Source: Planctomycetota bacterium
GTDB taxonomy: Bacteria; Planctomycetota; UBA1135; UBA2386
DNA length: 38,231 bases
Assembly: GCA_002684655.1 (NCBI GenBank)
Contig: NYVR01000087.1
Coordinates: 1 to 38,231, forward strand
Direction of reading: 5' to 3'
The notes below the pieces were generated by a model. That model saw nothing but the letters and a program-made list of their open reading frames with translations, was not told the DNA's origin and searched no databases. A program made the position numbers and the translations under genes. Below, in pieces: positions 1 to 6,772 of this stretch; the stretch's first letter is position 1; each line of letters begins with the position of its first letter.

Positions 1-91
1 CGTCGCCGTCGAGGATCTCGAGCGCAGCATCCTCCAACGCATCGGTCAGCGGTAGGTCTGACTCTGGCGTCTCCGTCATGCTCGTCATCAT
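1..91 (-). CDS. N-terminal fragment of an unknown gene, cut by the window start
   Basis: An open frame runs leftward from an ATG at 91 to the window edge with no stop in its 30 codons. The peptide starts MMTSMTETPESDLPL and is acidic, with no signal peptide, so the product looks cytoplasmic. An AGGA sits six bases before the ATG, which favours this start over the in-frame ATGs at 88 and 79. The gene would be divergent from the flavoprotein gene at 225. This matters because the longest frame of that gene (from 78) would overlap this one, so the two cannot both use their longest forms. No family can be recognised from so short a piece, and the call could be wrong. Confidence 0.45.
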   Translation of the reverse strand, partial: MMTSMTETPESDLPLTDALEDAALEILDGD

Positions 92-224
92 GACCGATCC
101 TGGAGGCCGCGGCACATCGTCTCGTCTGCGGAGGCGCAGATCTTCGCAGGCGACGCGACAGCGCGCCGCGAAGTTCTGCGGCGGCGAGCTTGTCAGCAGC
201 GGCGACAACTCCGATCTTCGCGGC

Positions 225-884
225 GTGACCGCGCCCGTCTTCGTCCCTTACTCCGACCGCTATCAACCCACCGTCACCCCGGAGGCGGCGTTGGCGACCT
301 TTCACGACGCCCTGCGCCGTCGTCGCAGCGTCCGCGATTTCAGCGATCGCGCAGTGCCGGAGGTCGTCATCGAGTGGCTCGTCCGCTGCGCTCACACCGC
401 GCCTAGCGGCGCGAACAAACAGCCATGGAAGTTTGTCTGCGTCCAAAGCCAGGAGATCAAGCAGCAGATCCGAGACGCCGCGGAGAAGGAAGAGCGCGCG
501 TTTTATGAGCGCCGCGCGAACGAAGAGTGGTTGGCGGACCTTGGTCCGTTCGGGACCGACGCCAACAAGGAGTTCCTCACCGTCGCGCCATGGGTGGTGG
601 TCGTGTTCACGATGACCAAGGCCGCGAATGGTGGGCAGGTCTATTACCTCAAGGAGTCGGTAGGGCTGGCCGCTGGCATGTTCTTGGCGGCCGCGCAACT
701 CGCGGGTTTGGCGACGTTGACGCATACGCCGAGCCCGATGAAGTTCCTCAACGAAGTCCTCGACAGACCCGCGGGAGAGCGCCCCTTCCTGGTGATCCCT
801 GTCGGCTATCCTGCGGACGGGTGCATGGTGCCTCGCGCGGCGCTTCAGCGCCGCCCGGTCGACGACGTCATGCACGTGGTCTGA
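225..884 (+). CDS. Nitroreductase-fold flavoprotein, iodotyrosine deiodinase (IYD/halotyrosine dehalogenase) subfamily
   Basis: This is a nitroreductase-superfamily FMN protein of 219 residues, about the size of bacterial IYD homologues. RRSVR at residues 34-38 is the usual FMN phosphate-binding start of the fold. Family members with the IYD signature reductively remove halide from halotyrosines. The signature is the substrate-zwitterion trio Glu-Tyr-Lys, seen here as E90, Y94 and K115 with spacings of 4 and 21, the same as human E157/Y161/K182. The stretches WLADL.P.GTD and THTPSPM are also typical of IYD. No membrane anchor is present, as expected for a soluble bacterial form. I chose GTG at 225 because homology begins there (VFVPYSDRY). 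The frame is open back to an ATG at 78, but those 49 residues are low-complexity and overlap the divergent gene. The natural substrate in this organism is unknown. Confidence 0.8.
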   Translation: MTAPVFVPYSDRYQPTVTPEAALATFHDALRRRRSVRDFSDRAVPEVVIEWLVRCAHTAPSGANKQPWKFVCVQSQEIKQQIRDAAEKEERAFYERRANEEWLADLGPFGTDANKEFLTVAPWVVVVFTMTKAANGGQVYYLKESVGLAAGMFLAAAQLAGLATLTHTPSPMKFLNEVLDRPAGERPFLVIPVGYPADGCMVPRAALQRRPVDDVMHVV

Positions 885-917
885 CCTGCGGCGCCGGTCG
901 CCTGGACTAGGTCCGGG

Positions 918-2084
918 TCACGTGGTGACTAGGCGGAGGCGGGCGCGCGCCCGGTTCCATAGGCCGAGCAGACCAAAGCCGCTGCACAGCAAGACAGCGA
1001 TCGCGCGGCCGCGAAGTCCGATGTGCGCGGCGGCAGGTTCATCTACTCCGCTAGCGACCGCGCTCGTAACCTCCTCTTGGAGGTCACGGATTTTTTGGGC
1101 GCGGCTCTCTCGGAGCGCCGCGATGGTGGCGCGTCGCACCTCAGGCGTCGCCGTGGGCAGCAGCGCGAGCACGGCGTCGCGGACCGCTTGTGTTGTCCAG
1201 GGGAGGCTTTGACGTGCGGCTTCGACAATGCGCGGCAGCTCCGTCACGGCGCTGCGTCGCGTCAACGCGCGGATCGCGGTCAGTCGCAGCTGATCGTCGC
1301 CCATCAGCAGCGCTCGTAGCGTCTCGACGTCAAGCTCGCGGTCGTCGCGCGCCAGCTGCCGTGCTGCTTCGTGTCGATCACCGTCCCGTGCTGCGAAGGC
1401 GCGTAGCTGCAGCGCGGTCGGGTCGCTGTTGCCGTTGGCGGCCGCAGACATGATCAACATAAGCGGCAGCATCACTCCGCCGCCGCTGCGTCCGCGCAGG
1501 CAGATTCCCTCTTGGGCGCGCCACGCCAGCCAAGACACGTCGCCGCACAGCGACGGACAAATACGCAGAAGATTCGCGCTCTGATCACCTTCGACTGTGC
1601 AGCCTGACAGGTGCCCTGCCAGGACCCCGATCGCCAACGTGCGCGGGCGTTCGAGGGTGTCCGCGCCGATCGAGCGCAGCAGCTTGAGCGCGGACTCTGG
1701 GGGCTCGAAGCCGTCAGGAACAAACCAGTCCTCGCGTCCGTCGCGTCGGCAGCGCCAGAGGATTGCTGATGCCGGGCGGTCGTCGTCGGTCGTTACAACG
1801 CCTACGGCGACGGCGCCTGTAGGCATAGCTACAGCGGTCGGTGAGATCTGCAGCCTGTCTGCGGTGAGCGTGATCGACAGGGGGCCCAACGGGTCGAGAT
1901 CGCGCGGCCACGTCGGGAGGCTCGGGAGATAGTCTTCGCAGAGCCACGCGATGGCGGGCACGTCACTCCGGTGTTCGCTGGACGCGACTGCGGCGTGTAG
2001 GCGCGGGCTCTGCGCTGCTGCTGTCGATGCCGCTAGCAGGACGGCGAGCGTCGAACGTCGGAGCGTGCTACGAGAAGCGGTCAT
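918..2084 (-). CDS. Exported HEAT-repeat-like protein with C-terminal membrane anchor
   Basis: The 388-residue product begins with an N-terminal signal peptide (basic RSTLRR, then LAVLLAASTAAAQS) and ends with a hydrophobic segment (AIAVLLCSGFGLLGLW) followed by arginines, so it is probably anchored with its bulk outside the cytoplasm. Residues about 240-350 are alanine- and leucine-rich helical repeats (TLRALLMGDDQLRLTAIRAL, AVRDAVLALLP, VRRATIAALRE) that look like degenerate HEAT repeats, a protein-interaction scaffold. No catalytic motif is visible. The start at 2084 has AAGGAG nine bases upstream, which is the clearest ribosome site in this region. The frame is open further back to 2276, but that part lies inside the preceding gene. 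It overlaps the end of that gene (stop at 2068) by 17 bases, so the two are co-translated partners. Confidence 0.7.
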   Translation of the reverse strand: MTASRSTLRRSTLAVLLAASTAAAQSPRLHAAVASSEHRSDVPAIAWLCEDYLPSLPTWPRDLDPLGPLSITLTADRLQISPTAVAMPTGAVAVGVVTTDDDRPASAILWRCRRDGREDWFVPDGFEPPESALKLLRSIGADTLERPRTLAIGVLAGHLSGCTVEGDQSANLLRICPSLCGDVSWLAWRAQEGICLRGRSGGGVMLPLMLIMSAAANGNSDPTALQLRAFAARDGDRHEAARQLARDDRELDVETLRALLMGDDQLRLTAIRALTRRSAVTELPRIVEAARQSLPWTTQAVRDAVLALLPTATPEVRRATIAALRESRAQKIRDLQEEVTSAVASGVDEPAAAHIGLRGRAIAVLLCSGFGLLGLWNRARARLRLVTT

Positions 2085-3339
2085 CTGCGGCTTCTCCTTC
2101 ATGGGCGGCCACCAGTTGGTTTGCCTCGGGCCAGAACGGCGCGTCGCTCGGCGGCGCGCTTGCGACGCTGACCTCTCCATGGTCATACGTGTCGTAGGGC
2201 TCGTGCTCCTCGTATGGGTCGTAGTCGCTGCACTCATCATCCTCAAAGGGGACGTCATCTTCGGCGTAGCATTCATCGGACGGGCTAACGAGCGCCGCCG
2301 CTGCCAGCGCGTCGGCGTAGCGCCTGCGTTGCTGAAGGGACCGACGGATCAGCCAGAGTCCGAACAAGAGCGCCGACGGGATCGCGCACAGGATCGCCTT
2401 GCCTGTCGCTCGCTGCTCAGTCCACCACGACGCGGCCTTTGCGCTGAGCGCTGCGGTGTCGTCGACCAAGCGACCAAGGCGTCCGGCGGGCTCGCTTTGA
2501 CGGTCGTCCATGAGGTGGGCGACGGCGACCTCAAGCAGCGGACGCAGCGCGGGTCCTTCGAGGTCGAGGCGCGCGTCGAGCGCCGCGATCGACCGCGGGT
2601 CTGCTAGCTCCGTCAGGCGCGCGATGGCGTAACGACGCACTAGCAGCTCTTCGTGCCCCAACACCGCGATCAGCGCTGTGGTCTCATCGCGGGGTTCGAG
2701 TCTGGGCGACATTTCCTGGAACGCGTAGGCGAGCGCCTGGCCGCAGCCCGCGACCTGCGCGTGCGCGACGTCGCTCGCCATCCTGAGGAGGTGTCGTGAC
2801 GCGCCGAGATCGGTCAGCGTCAGCAGCGCGGCCTGCACATCGGTAGGCGGCGTGTCTTTGGATGCGTCCTTGGCGGCGCGGATCAACGCCAGCAGAGGCT
2901 CGATCGCAGCCGGCCGGCGAAGCCGGCCGAGGGCCTGGGCGGCGACGGTCCGGCAACGTCGGTCCGGGTCGCCGAGCGCGTGGATCGCGGTGGCCGTCGT
3001 CGAGATGTCACCGTGTTGCAAGATCCCGTGCAGGGCCTGAAGTCGCGCTTCGGCGTGTGGGCTCGCCTCGACGACGTCGGGGAGCGCTGTCAGGTGTGCT
3101 TGGTTGCCGCTGCTCGCGAGGATCCAGGCAGCGCGGGCCGCGACAGCTTCCTCCGGACACCGCGTCAGCTCGGTCAGTGTGGATGCGTCGGCATACTGGC
3201 CCGCGGCCTCGGCTTTGGCGAGCGTCTCGCTGGGTGTAGCGGCGACGACGGCCTCCACGGCCGCGCCGGCGTGTGCGGGGGGTTGTGCCGGTCCCTGCGG
3301 GGTCATCAGGGACAGCAGACAGAACTCGATCAGACCCAT
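2068..3339 (-). CDS. HEAT-repeat protein with membrane segment and acidic C-terminal tail
   Basis: The 423-residue product starts with a short hydrophobic stretch (MGLIEFCLLSLM) that may be a weak signal peptide. Residues about 40-290 are HEAT-type helical repeats; examples are ARLQALHGILQHGD, IHALGDPDRRCRTVAAQALG and VRRYAIARLTELADPRSIAAL. One transmembrane segment follows near residues 318-333 (AILCAIPSALLFGLWL), then a basic stretch, then a roughly 80-residue tail very rich in Asp, Glu and Tyr. With the repeats outside, the acidic tail would face the cytoplasm. No enzyme motif is present. It is the upstream partner of the HEAT gene that starts inside its 3' end, and the two probably form one membrane-bound assembly. 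The function is unknown. Confidence 0.7.
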   Translation of the reverse strand: MGLIEFCLLSLMTPQGPAQPPAHAGAAVEAVVAATPSETLAKAEAAGQYADASTLTELTRCPEEAVAARAAWILASSGNQAHLTALPDVVEASPHAEARLQALHGILQHGDISTTATAIHALGDPDRRCRTVAAQALGRLRRPAAIEPLLALIRAAKDASKDTPPTDVQAALLTLTDLGASRHLLRMASDVAHAQVAGCGQALAYAFQEMSPRLEPRDETTALIAVLGHEELLVRRYAIARLTELADPRSIAALDARLDLEGPALRPLLEVAVAHLMDDRQSEPAGRLGRLVDDTAALSAKAASWWTEQRATGKAILCAIPSALLFGLWLIRRSLQQRRRYADALAAAALVSPSDECYAEDDVPFEDDECSDYDPYEEHEPYDTYDHGEVSVASAPPSDAPFWPEANQLVAAHEGEAADDRFS

Positions 3340-3777
3340 GGCATCCTCACTCCATGACGCTCATCGACCGACTGGCGTGAGCGCCTGCAGGGAGACGTCG
3401 CACGAAGCCAGTTCTGCGACTGGCGTGAGGCGGGCCGGCGTTCGAGCGGGTCCCGAGCTCAGTGAACACGAGCTGCGCGGTCGGTGGCGATGTCTCGCCG
3501 ATCCGCCCGGTGGCATCGCGGAGTTCGGCGTCGATGGGAAGCTAGAGCGCGTCGGCGGCCTCGTCGGGCAGCCGAACTGGGCTTTCCTGCTGCTGGAGCC
3601 GCTCGATTTGATGACGCAGGGTCCGGCGGCGATCGCCGCGCCAGCCCAGGTCAGCGGTGGACGTCGACATGCCTGTGGATGAGTTGGTGCGGATCACCAC
3701 TCATCGAGCGCGCCGCGGGCGACTGCTCCGCGGATCCACGCTTCGTCGCTAGGCCGGGCTAAGCCAACGAGGGCGTC
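3340..3777. other. 438-bp gap with a possible gene remnant and a 13-bp direct repeat
   Basis: No convincing gene lies here. A plus-strand open stretch at roughly 3449-3679 translates to a peptide with ordinary protein composition (LRGRWRCLADP, FGVDGKLERVGG, NWAFLLLEP), but it has no credible start and may be a decayed gene. The 13-base sequence CGACTGGCGTGAG occurs at 3369-3381 and again at 3417-3429, just upstream of the minus-strand HEAT gene. This spacing could suit paired regulator sites, but nothing further supports that. Confidence 0.35.
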
Positions 3778-4062
3778 TCAGCCCTTGATGTGTTGCGAGA
3801 CGAGCTTGGTCATCTCAAACATCGTGACCTTCTCCTTGCCGCCGAAGACCGCCTTCAGGGCGTCGTCGGCGATGATCTCGGTCTTCTTCTCGGGGTTTTG
3901 CAGCCCCTTGGCCTTGATGTACTCCCAGAGCTTCTTGGTGATCTCGCTGCGCGGGATCGGCTCGGCGCCCACGACGACGGCGAGGAGCTCGTCCGGCTGC
4001 ACAGGCTTCATGAGGGCCGGGTTCGGCTTGCGCTTCTTCTTTTCGGGTTGTTCTTCGCTCAT
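3778..4062 (-). CDS. Free-standing SWIB/MDM2-domain protein
   Basis: The 94-residue protein has a short charged tail (KKKRK at residues 8-12) followed by one SWIB domain filling residues about 17-94. Recognisable parts are MKPVQPDELLAVVVG, IPRSEITKKLWEYIKAKGLQ, a DDALKAVFG stretch and the MFEMTKLVSQHI helix. SWIB domains are best known from eukaryotic SWI/SNF chromatin remodellers and as C-terminal domains of chlamydial topoisomerases. Small stand-alone copies occur in planctomycetes and chlamydiae, where their role is unclear; DNA- or protein-binding is inferred. The frame extends to 4161, but I chose the ATG at 4062 because homologous sequence and the normal size begin there. No Shine-Dalgarno is visible. 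It is transcribed alone. Confidence 0.88.
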   Translation of the reverse strand: MSEEQPEKKKRKPNPALMKPVQPDELLAVVVGAEPIPRSEITKKLWEYIKAKGLQNPEKKTEIIADDALKAVFGGKEKVTMFEMTKLVSQHIKG

Positions 4063-4391
4063 AAGTCGTGCCGTGGAGATTGGGTTGAAGGACTGCGCGA
4101 CGGCCTCGCGGCCAGCTCGCGCTCTGCTGCCTGATGATGGCTGACTCAAGCCTCCGCACAAGGACCAAGGCGCACTCCCACGAGATTACGGTCGGACGGA
4201 CGCTCATTAGATCCGATTTCGCCGTATTTTGCGGGTTCGGCGGTCGCTTCGTCGGCGGGTGATTTCCTGTCTTCGAGGCTGCGCAGCCTGCGCGACGACG
4301 GCGCGGCATGGCCTGCGGGGGGGCGGCTCAGGGCGCGGTGCAGCGCGGTGCTAGGCCGCGCGGCACGCGGAGGCGCGACCCTACGATCACG
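4063..4391. other. 329-bp intergenic region upstream of the SWIB gene
   Basis: No gene is visible. The left part is the presumed promoter region of the minus-strand SWIB gene and contains a locally AT-richer stretch around 4208-4232. The right part follows the esterase gene that ends at 4392 on the minus strand. It includes a small inverted repeat GCGCGG/CCGCGC at 4343-4361 without a T-run, which at best is a weak terminator for the 8371-4392 operon. Confidence 0.3.
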
Positions 4392-5276
4392 TCATTTGTC
4401 GAGGACGCCGCGCGCCACGAACCAGCTGCGGCAGAGTCTCGGCCACGCGCTCGCCGCCAGCCCTGCGCCTAGCCCGACGCCGTGGCGCCCTTGCTCGAAG
4501 CAGTGCAGCTCGCACGGTACGCCGGCGCGCCGCAGCGCAGCATAGTAAGCGAGGCTGTTCTCGACCGGCACGGCGCGGTCCGCCGTCGTGTGCCAGAGAA
4601 AGGTCGGCGGGGTGTTGGCGTCTACTTGGCGCTCGCTGGACATCTCGGCGATAAGCGCGGGCGATGCGTCTGCTCCCAGCAGGTTGCGCTGCGACCCGCT
4701 GTGGGTGAACGGACGGTCGAACGCGAGCACCGCGTAGCACAGCACGGCGAAGTCGGGTCGGCACGACATCCGCTCGACGGGGTCGCGAGCTTCGGCGTCG
4801 CCGGAGTCGTGGTGGACGCTCACGCTCGACGCGAGGTGGCCACCGGCGGAGAACCCGAGCACGCCGACGCGCGTCGGGTCGATCTGCCAGCTGGCCGCGT
4901 TGGCGCGCACTACGCGCAGCGCGCGTCGCGCGTCCTGCAGTGGCGCCGGATGTTGGTAGCCCTTTCCCCGGTGGCGGTAGTCGAGCACCGCGGCGGCGAC
5001 GCCGATCGAGTTTAGCCACGCCGCGATCTGTCGACCCTCGTGCGCCATCGCGAGGTGTCCGTAGCCGCCCCCCGGGCAGACCACGACCGCAGGCGTCGCG
5101 GCGTCTGCTCGCCGCGCCGGCCATACGAGCAGCTTCGGTCGGTCTTTCGGCGCGGCCCCGAGCGCGCCCGGTGCGCCGCTCGGCCACAAGAGTCGCTCGA
5201 TCGGCGCTTGTGAGGTCGCGGCAGAGGCGGCGTAGAGCAGCGCGGCGAGCAGGAGGAGGCGGCGGAGGGTGTTCAC
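4392..5276 (-). CDS. Secreted alpha/beta-hydrolase, acetylxylan-esterase-like
   Basis: This 294-residue protein has a signal peptide (RRLLLLAALLYAASAATS) and an alpha/beta-hydrolase fold of the COG0657/BD-FAE-like esterase group that deacylates plant polysaccharides and small esters. The oxyanion motif is PGGGYG at 68-73, the nucleophile S143 sits in GFSAGGH, the acid is probably D233 (HTTADRAVP) and the histidine is H265 (EQGRHGVG). It is the last gene of a minus-strand set, 47 bases after the hydrolase-DUF1080 gene. Together they suggest extracellular attack on decorated polysaccharides. The exact substrate cannot be told from sequence. Confidence 0.87.
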   Translation of the reverse strand: MNTLRRLLLLAALLYAASAATSQAPIERLLWPSGAPGALGAAPKDRPKLLVWPARRADAATPAVVVCPGGGYGHLAMAHEGRQIAAWLNSIGVAAAVLDYRHRGKGYQHPAPLQDARRALRVVRANAASWQIDPTRVGVLGFSAGGHLASSVSVHHDSGDAEARDPVERMSCRPDFAVLCYAVLAFDRPFTHSGSQRNLLGADASPALIAEMSSERQVDANTPPTFLWHTTADRAVPVENSLAYYAALRRAGVPCELHCFEQGRHGVGLGAGLAASAWPRLCRSWFVARGVLDK

Positions 5277-5323
5277 GCTCCTAGCCTAGCTCGTCTCCTC
5301 GGCGCTCGCACCGACGCCGCGCG

Positions 5324-6763
5324 TCAGCGGCTCAGTTCGAGCCGCTGGATCCAGACGTTGCGGAACCGGACTTCGTTGCTGTGGCCTTGCAGCTTGATCG
5401 GCCCAGGCGTCGGTCCTTCCTGCTGTCCGGCGCCGGTTTTGCGCGGCATCGCGAAGTCGTCGTGCACGAGCTGGCCGTTATGGAAGACCGTGATCCTCGC
5501 GTCGTCGGTCTTTTGTGTCCCGCTCCAGCGAGAGGCGCGGAAGATGATGTCGAACGACTGCCACTCGCCCGCAGGCCGGCACACGAGCACGTCGGGCTTC
5601 TTGAGGCGGTAGAGGCTCGCGCAGTAGCTCGCCTTGTAGTCCTCGGCGGCGACACCGTGCGCGTCGCTTATTTGGACCTCATAGCGCTTCTGGATGTAGA
5701 CGCCGGAGTTTCCGCGCGCCTCTGGGTTGCTGCCCTCGACCACGTTCGTCGCAAACTCCAGGTGCATGCGGAAGTCCTGATACGACTCAGGCGTGACCAC
5801 GCTGTCCCACTTCGGCGACGCGGTGAGCACGCCGCCCTCGAAAGACCACAGGTGGTCGCCGTCTCGGTTCTCCGGGACCATGAGCGACCCCCGCGGTCCG
5901 ATCAGCTGGACGGCGTCGACTGGTTTCCGCGGCGTCTCGGTGTCGGCGCCGAAGCCGCGGGTCGTCGTCGCAGGAGCGTGCTTGGTGACAAAGTCGACCA
6001 GCGCCTGGCTTTCGAACCATCCGCGCCACATGTCGTGGCCGCGACCGTTCGGGATTTCGAGCGACATGACGCCTCCGAGCGCCTCGTAGCGTCGCCGCAG
6101 CGCTGCTGAGTTGGATTCGAGCGGCACCACGCGGTCTGCGTCTCCGTGGATGTGATGGATCGGCACGTCTGCCGCGGCCAGTGAATGGACGCGGGCGATG
6201 GGGTTGTGGGCGTCGAGGCTGTCGCGCAGCGCTCCGGCGCTCATCTCGAACGCTGCGCAGGCGCGGTCGACACCTGGGTAGCTGCGCAAGTCACAGACCG
6301 GATAGATGCCGGCGATCGCGGCGACCTGCTGCGGGTGCTCGATCGCCCACGCGTAGAGCATCAGCCCGCCGCGGCTACGCGCGAGCAAGACGGGGCGTGG
6401 CGCGAAGCCTCGTTCGTTTACGAGGGTCGCGTGCAGCTGGTCGTAGACCGCTACTCCTGTCGGGCTGCCGTACGACTCGCCGACGTCGACGCCGGCGATC
6501 GCGACGCCTGCTGCGAGGAAGCGCTCGAACATCCAGGCCTCGGCCTTCGAAGGCAGCTCGGGGAGCGTGGGCGCATACCAAACCCACGGCTGCGGCGTCC
6601 GACGGCGGTCAGCGGCAGGCGAGATTACAAAGGCGGCGTGCTCGGCGACGGAGAATACCTCGCCGGGCAGCGGCAGCTTCTTCTTTGGGGCCGCGGGCTC
6701 TTGCGCGCAGAGCGACAGCGATACGATGAGGGCGAGCGGACCTAGGAGTGCGGCGAGCGGCAT
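5324..6763 (-). CDS. Secreted fusion of an alpha/beta-hydrolase with a DUF1080 domain
   Basis: The 479-residue protein carries a signal peptide (LLGPLALIVSLSLCAQ) and two domains. Residues about 35-262 are an alpha/beta-hydrolase of the prolyl-oligopeptidase/acetyl-esterase type: nucleophile S130 in ARSRGG, acid D208 or D210 in IHGDADRVVP, and H243 in GRGHDMW. Residues about 286-477 are DUF1080 (3-keto-disaccharide hydrolase family, jelly-roll fold), with the usual LWSFEGGVL, the F.MHLEF strand, GNSGVYIQ..YEVQI, EWQSFDIIF and the closing GPIKLQGHSNEVRFRNVWI. DUF1080 proteins are expanded in planctomycetes and bind or cleave glycans; a role of each domain on one carbohydrate is inference. It follows the upstream gene by only nine bases, so it is in one operon with it. 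Confidence 0.88.
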   Translation of the reverse strand: MPLAALLGPLALIVSLSLCAQEPAAPKKKLPLPGEVFSVAEHAAFVISPAADRRRTPQPWVWYAPTLPELPSKAEAWMFERFLAAGVAIAGVDVGESYGSPTGVAVYDQLHATLVNERGFAPRPVLLARSRGGLMLYAWAIEHPQQVAAIAGIYPVCDLRSYPGVDRACAAFEMSAGALRDSLDAHNPIARVHSLAAADVPIHHIHGDADRVVPLESNSAALRRRYEALGGVMSLEIPNGRGHDMWRGWFESQALVDFVTKHAPATTTRGFGADTETPRKPVDAVQLIGPRGSLMVPENRDGDHLWSFEGGVLTASPKWDSVVTPESYQDFRMHLEFATNVVEGSNPEARGNSGVYIQKRYEVQISDAHGVAAEDYKASYCASLYRLKKPDVLVCRPAGEWQSFDIIFRASRWSGTQKTDDARITVFHNGQLVHDDFAMPRKTGAGQQEGPTPGPIKLQGHSNEVRFRNVWIQRLELSR

Positions 6764-6772
6764 GACGCGATT

